NCBI RefSeq assembly: GCF_000983115.1
Contig: NZ_CGIH01000013.1
Span: 1-64,000 of the forward strand
Length of the DNA stretch: 64,000 nt
Reading direction: 5' to 3'
DNA from: Syntrophomonas zehnderi OL-4
GTDB lineage: Bacteria; Bacillota; Syntrophomonadia; Syntrophomonadales; Syntrophomonadaceae
This document shows positions 62,246 to 64,000 of this stretch, one piece after another. The position numbers and the translations under genes are program-made. Numbering within the stretch: position 1 is the stretch's first letter; every line of letters starts with the position of its first letter. A model generated the notes under the pieces. That model made no database searches. It was not told where the DNA came from and saw only the letters and a program-made list of their open reading frames with translations.

Positions 62246-63580
62246 GTGAGCTTTCAGCAGGAGTACCGTCAAAAGCTGGTTTCGCCTCGTGAGGCTGTTA
62301 AATTGGTAAAATCGGGCGACCGGATTCAATTTAACTCATATAATGGGGTTCCCCCGGCTCTGGACAGAGCCTTGGCAGCCCGGCGGGATGAACTGGAAGG
62401 GGTTATTGTAAGCAGCAGTGTCACCATGTATCCTTTATATACTATTTCCAGTGATCCTGAAGGCAAACATTTTATTTATAACAACTGGCATGCTTCAGGC
62501 TACGATCGCAAACTAGCCCCACAAGGCAATTATTATTATGTCCCGGCCCTTTATTATGAATTTCCCAGGATATTGGCTAGAAACAGTTTGGATGTGGTCA
62601 TGCTGCAGGTAGGGGAGATGGATGACAAGGGGAACATGAATTTTGGCCCTAGTGCGGCACATGCCCGGATACTGGTTGAAGCCGGCCGGAAAGTAATAGT
62701 TGAAGTAAACCGTAATATGCCGGTTGCTTATGGCGGTAGTGACGAATCGGTGCATATCAGTGAAATAGACCTGGTGGTGGAAGGAGATCACGACCCGCTA
62801 TTTACGCTGCCGGTACTTAAGGCTAATAAGATCGATCGTAAGATAGCTGACCTGTTAATGAACGAGATTGAGGATGGAGCCTGTATACAACTTGGCATCG
62901 GAGCTATGCCCAATACGGTCGGCGAGCTTATCGCTGATTCAGATCTTCAAGATCTGGGGGTACATACGGAAATGCTGGCCGATGCTCACGTAAAAATGTA
63001 TCAGTCCGGCCGGATAAGCGGAAAAAACAAGGGTCGGGACAAAGGCAAAATGGTGTATGGATTTGCCATGGGTTCCCAGGAATTATATCGGTTTATTCAT
63101 CGCAATCCGGCTTGCGCCACCTATTCCATAAAGCATATAAACACACCCCACATTATTGCCATGAATCCCAAAGTAATAGCCATCAACAGTGCGATTGAAG
63201 TGGATCTGTACTCCCAGATCAATTCCGAGTCTTCAGGTTTTCGTCATATATCCGGCACCGGGGGTCAGGTGGATTTTATGCTAGGCTCCTATATGTCGGA
63301 AGGCGGTAAAGGTTTTATTTGTATGTCCTCAACCTTTACCGACAAGGAGGGCAAGCTAAGCTCCCGTATCCTTCCTACCTTAAGCCCAGGATCCATAGTA
63401 ACCGTACCCCGCACTATCGCTCAATATATAGTGACCGAATACGGGATCGCCAATGTAAAAGGCAAGTCCACTTGGGAACGAGCGGAAGAATTAATTAAAA
63501 TAGCCCATCCCCGCTTCCAGGATGAGCTGGTTAAGTCAGCCGCGGAAATGAACATCTGGAGGAGGAGCAACAAGCTGTAG
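62246..63580 (+). CDS. Acetyl-CoA hydrolase/transferase family CoA-transferase (copy 2)
   Basis: 444 aa. Same family and layout as 21016-22374: LVKSGDRIQFNSYNGVPPAL, VEVNRNMPVAYGGSDESVHIS, IQLGIGAMPNTVGEL, HTEMLADAHVKMYQSG and the CoA loop ISGTGGQVDFMLGS. Likely butyrate or acetate CoA-transferase. GTG start with AAGGAG 10 bases upstream. Monocistronic, placed downstream of the [NiFe]-hydrogenase locus. Confidence 0.88.
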   Translation: MSFQQEYRQKLVSPREAVKLVKSGDRIQFNSYNGVPPALDRALAARRDELEGVIVSSSVTMYPLYTISSDPEGKHFIYNNWHASGYDRKLAPQGNYYYVPALYYEFPRILARNSLDVVMLQVGEMDDKGNMNFGPSAAHARILVEAGRKVIVEVNRNMPVAYGGSDESVHISEIDLVVEGDHDPLFTLPVLKANKIDRKIADLLMNEIEDGACIQLGIGAMPNTVGELIADSDLQDLGVHTEMLADAHVKMYQSGRISGKNKGRDKGKMVYGFAMGSQELYRFIHRNPACATYSIKHINTPHIIAMNPKVIAINSAIEVDLYSQINSESSGFRHISGTGGQVDFMLGSYMSEGGKGFICMSSTFTDKEGKLSSRILPTLSPGSIVTVPRTIAQYIVTEYGIANVKGKSTWERAEELIKIAHPRFQDELVKSAAEMNIWRRSNKL

Positions 63581-63814
63581 ACAGCGTAAATCAGCCATTT
63601 TTCTGTCCTTTTCAATTTGTCTTGTCCCTGCTATTTCTGCCATAAAAAAGCTGTAGGTTAAGCCCAATAGATGAACTATACTGGTTAGGGTTCGTTTTTT
63701 CATCAATTTTATGGCAAGTGAAAGGTTTGCATGTCAATTTTTGTAGTTAAATTAACGTTGCAGCCAGAAAAGATTAATTAATCGGCAGATCTTTTCTTGA
63801 AAGGGGGGGGACAA

Positions 63815-64000
63815 GCTGAAAAAAAGGAGACAATCATTTTTCTTAATATGCTTATTATTAGGTATTCTACTACTAAATCCCACTTCGTCTTTATCAAACG
63901 GCAGTATAAAAAAACAATCGTCTGTTAAACCAGTGGCGGCTCAAAATTCAGCCCCACCGGTTTATAAGGTCGATACTGGCGGTCGCAAACTGGTAGCTTT
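63815..64000 (+). CDS. Probable exported polysaccharide deacetylase (5' part only)
   Basis: The frame from a CTG at 63815 runs off the window edge. It encodes a signal peptide (KKRRQSFFLICLLLGILLL) and a mature start ending VYKVDTGGRKLVA, the phrase that in peptidoglycan or chitin-type deacetylases leads into ALTFDDGP. AAAGGGGGGGG lies 4 bases upstream. No ATG, GTG or TTG is available in frame because a TGA closes it just before the G run; either CTG is used or the G8 run has a length error. Confidence 0.6.

Overview
The window reads as a chromosomal segment of a strictly anaerobic, endospore-forming, syntrophic Firmicute close to Syntrophomonas (inference from gene content). The evidence is small spore and coat proteins (Tlp, two CotF-like), two butyrate-type CoA-transferases, two different [FeFe]-hydrogenases, a [NiFe]-hydrogenase with a complete hyp set, a sodium-pumping acyl-CoA decarboxylase, strong G-rich ribosome binding sites and many TTG/GTG starts. 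No rRNA, tRNA, CRISPR array, phage or insertion sequence was seen.

Layout. 1-9.9 kb: a cysteine desulfurase-like enzyme, a short-chain dehydrogenase, a degenerate response regulator, methionine aminopeptidase, Tlp, a three-domain membrane glycosyltransferase, and an aminotransferase/DUF1015 pair. 10.1-14.5 kb: an electron-bifurcating type NADH/ferredoxin [FeFe]-hydrogenase hydCBA. 14.5-24.3 kb: lysA, an MntR-like regulator, a biotin carboxylase-BCCP fusion, a glycosyltransferase, a VanW protein, a CoA-transferase and a DEAD-box helicase. 24.5-33.2 kb: a FetAB-type transporter, spore coat proteins, a chemoreceptor, a LexA-box small membrane peptide, a DUF255 protein, a nitroreductase and an L,D-transpeptidase. 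33.3-36.9 kb: carboxyltransferase plus membrane decarboxylase subunits. 37.2-42.9 kb: a PanE-like enzyme, YedF (selenium-linked), DUF4342, and a Fur-family regulator with a ZnuABC transporter. 43-45.6 kb (minus): a membrane-linked, exported [FeFe]-hydrogenase with cytochrome b. 45.9-50.9 kb: a nickel/cobalt handling and CbiMNQO uptake locus. 51.2-61.2 kb: hypAB, [NiFe]-hydrogenase small and large subunits, cytochrome b, maturation protease and hypFCDE. 61.3-64 kb: a membrane protein, a second CoA-transferase and the start of a probable polysaccharide deacetylase.

How it fits together. Butyrate-like acids would be activated by CoA-transferases; electrons leave as H2 through soluble hydABC and two exported cytochrome-b-linked hydrogenases. 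Nickel uptake (CbiMNQO), CooT/FmdE-like accessory proteins and HypABCDEF serve the [NiFe] enzyme, whose large subunit is read through an in-frame UGA.

Two items stand out. (1) The [NiFe] large subunit has UGA at the second cysteine position of the N-terminal L1 motif (RVCGV-U-PVGH), followed at the right distance by a SECIS-like hairpin. Known [NiFeSe] enzymes carry selenocysteine in the C-terminal motif instead. (2) A conserved leader RNA of about 165 nt, ending in an intrinsic terminator, occurs three times: twice in tandem ahead of the hyp/[NiFe] operon and once, on the other strand, ahead of the exported [FeFe]-hydrogenase operon. It looks like an undescribed hydrogenase-associated riboswitch or attenuator. 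Further candidates are a TisB-like peptide under a textbook LexA box and a palindromic operator shared by the biotin carboxylase and the decarboxylase promoters.
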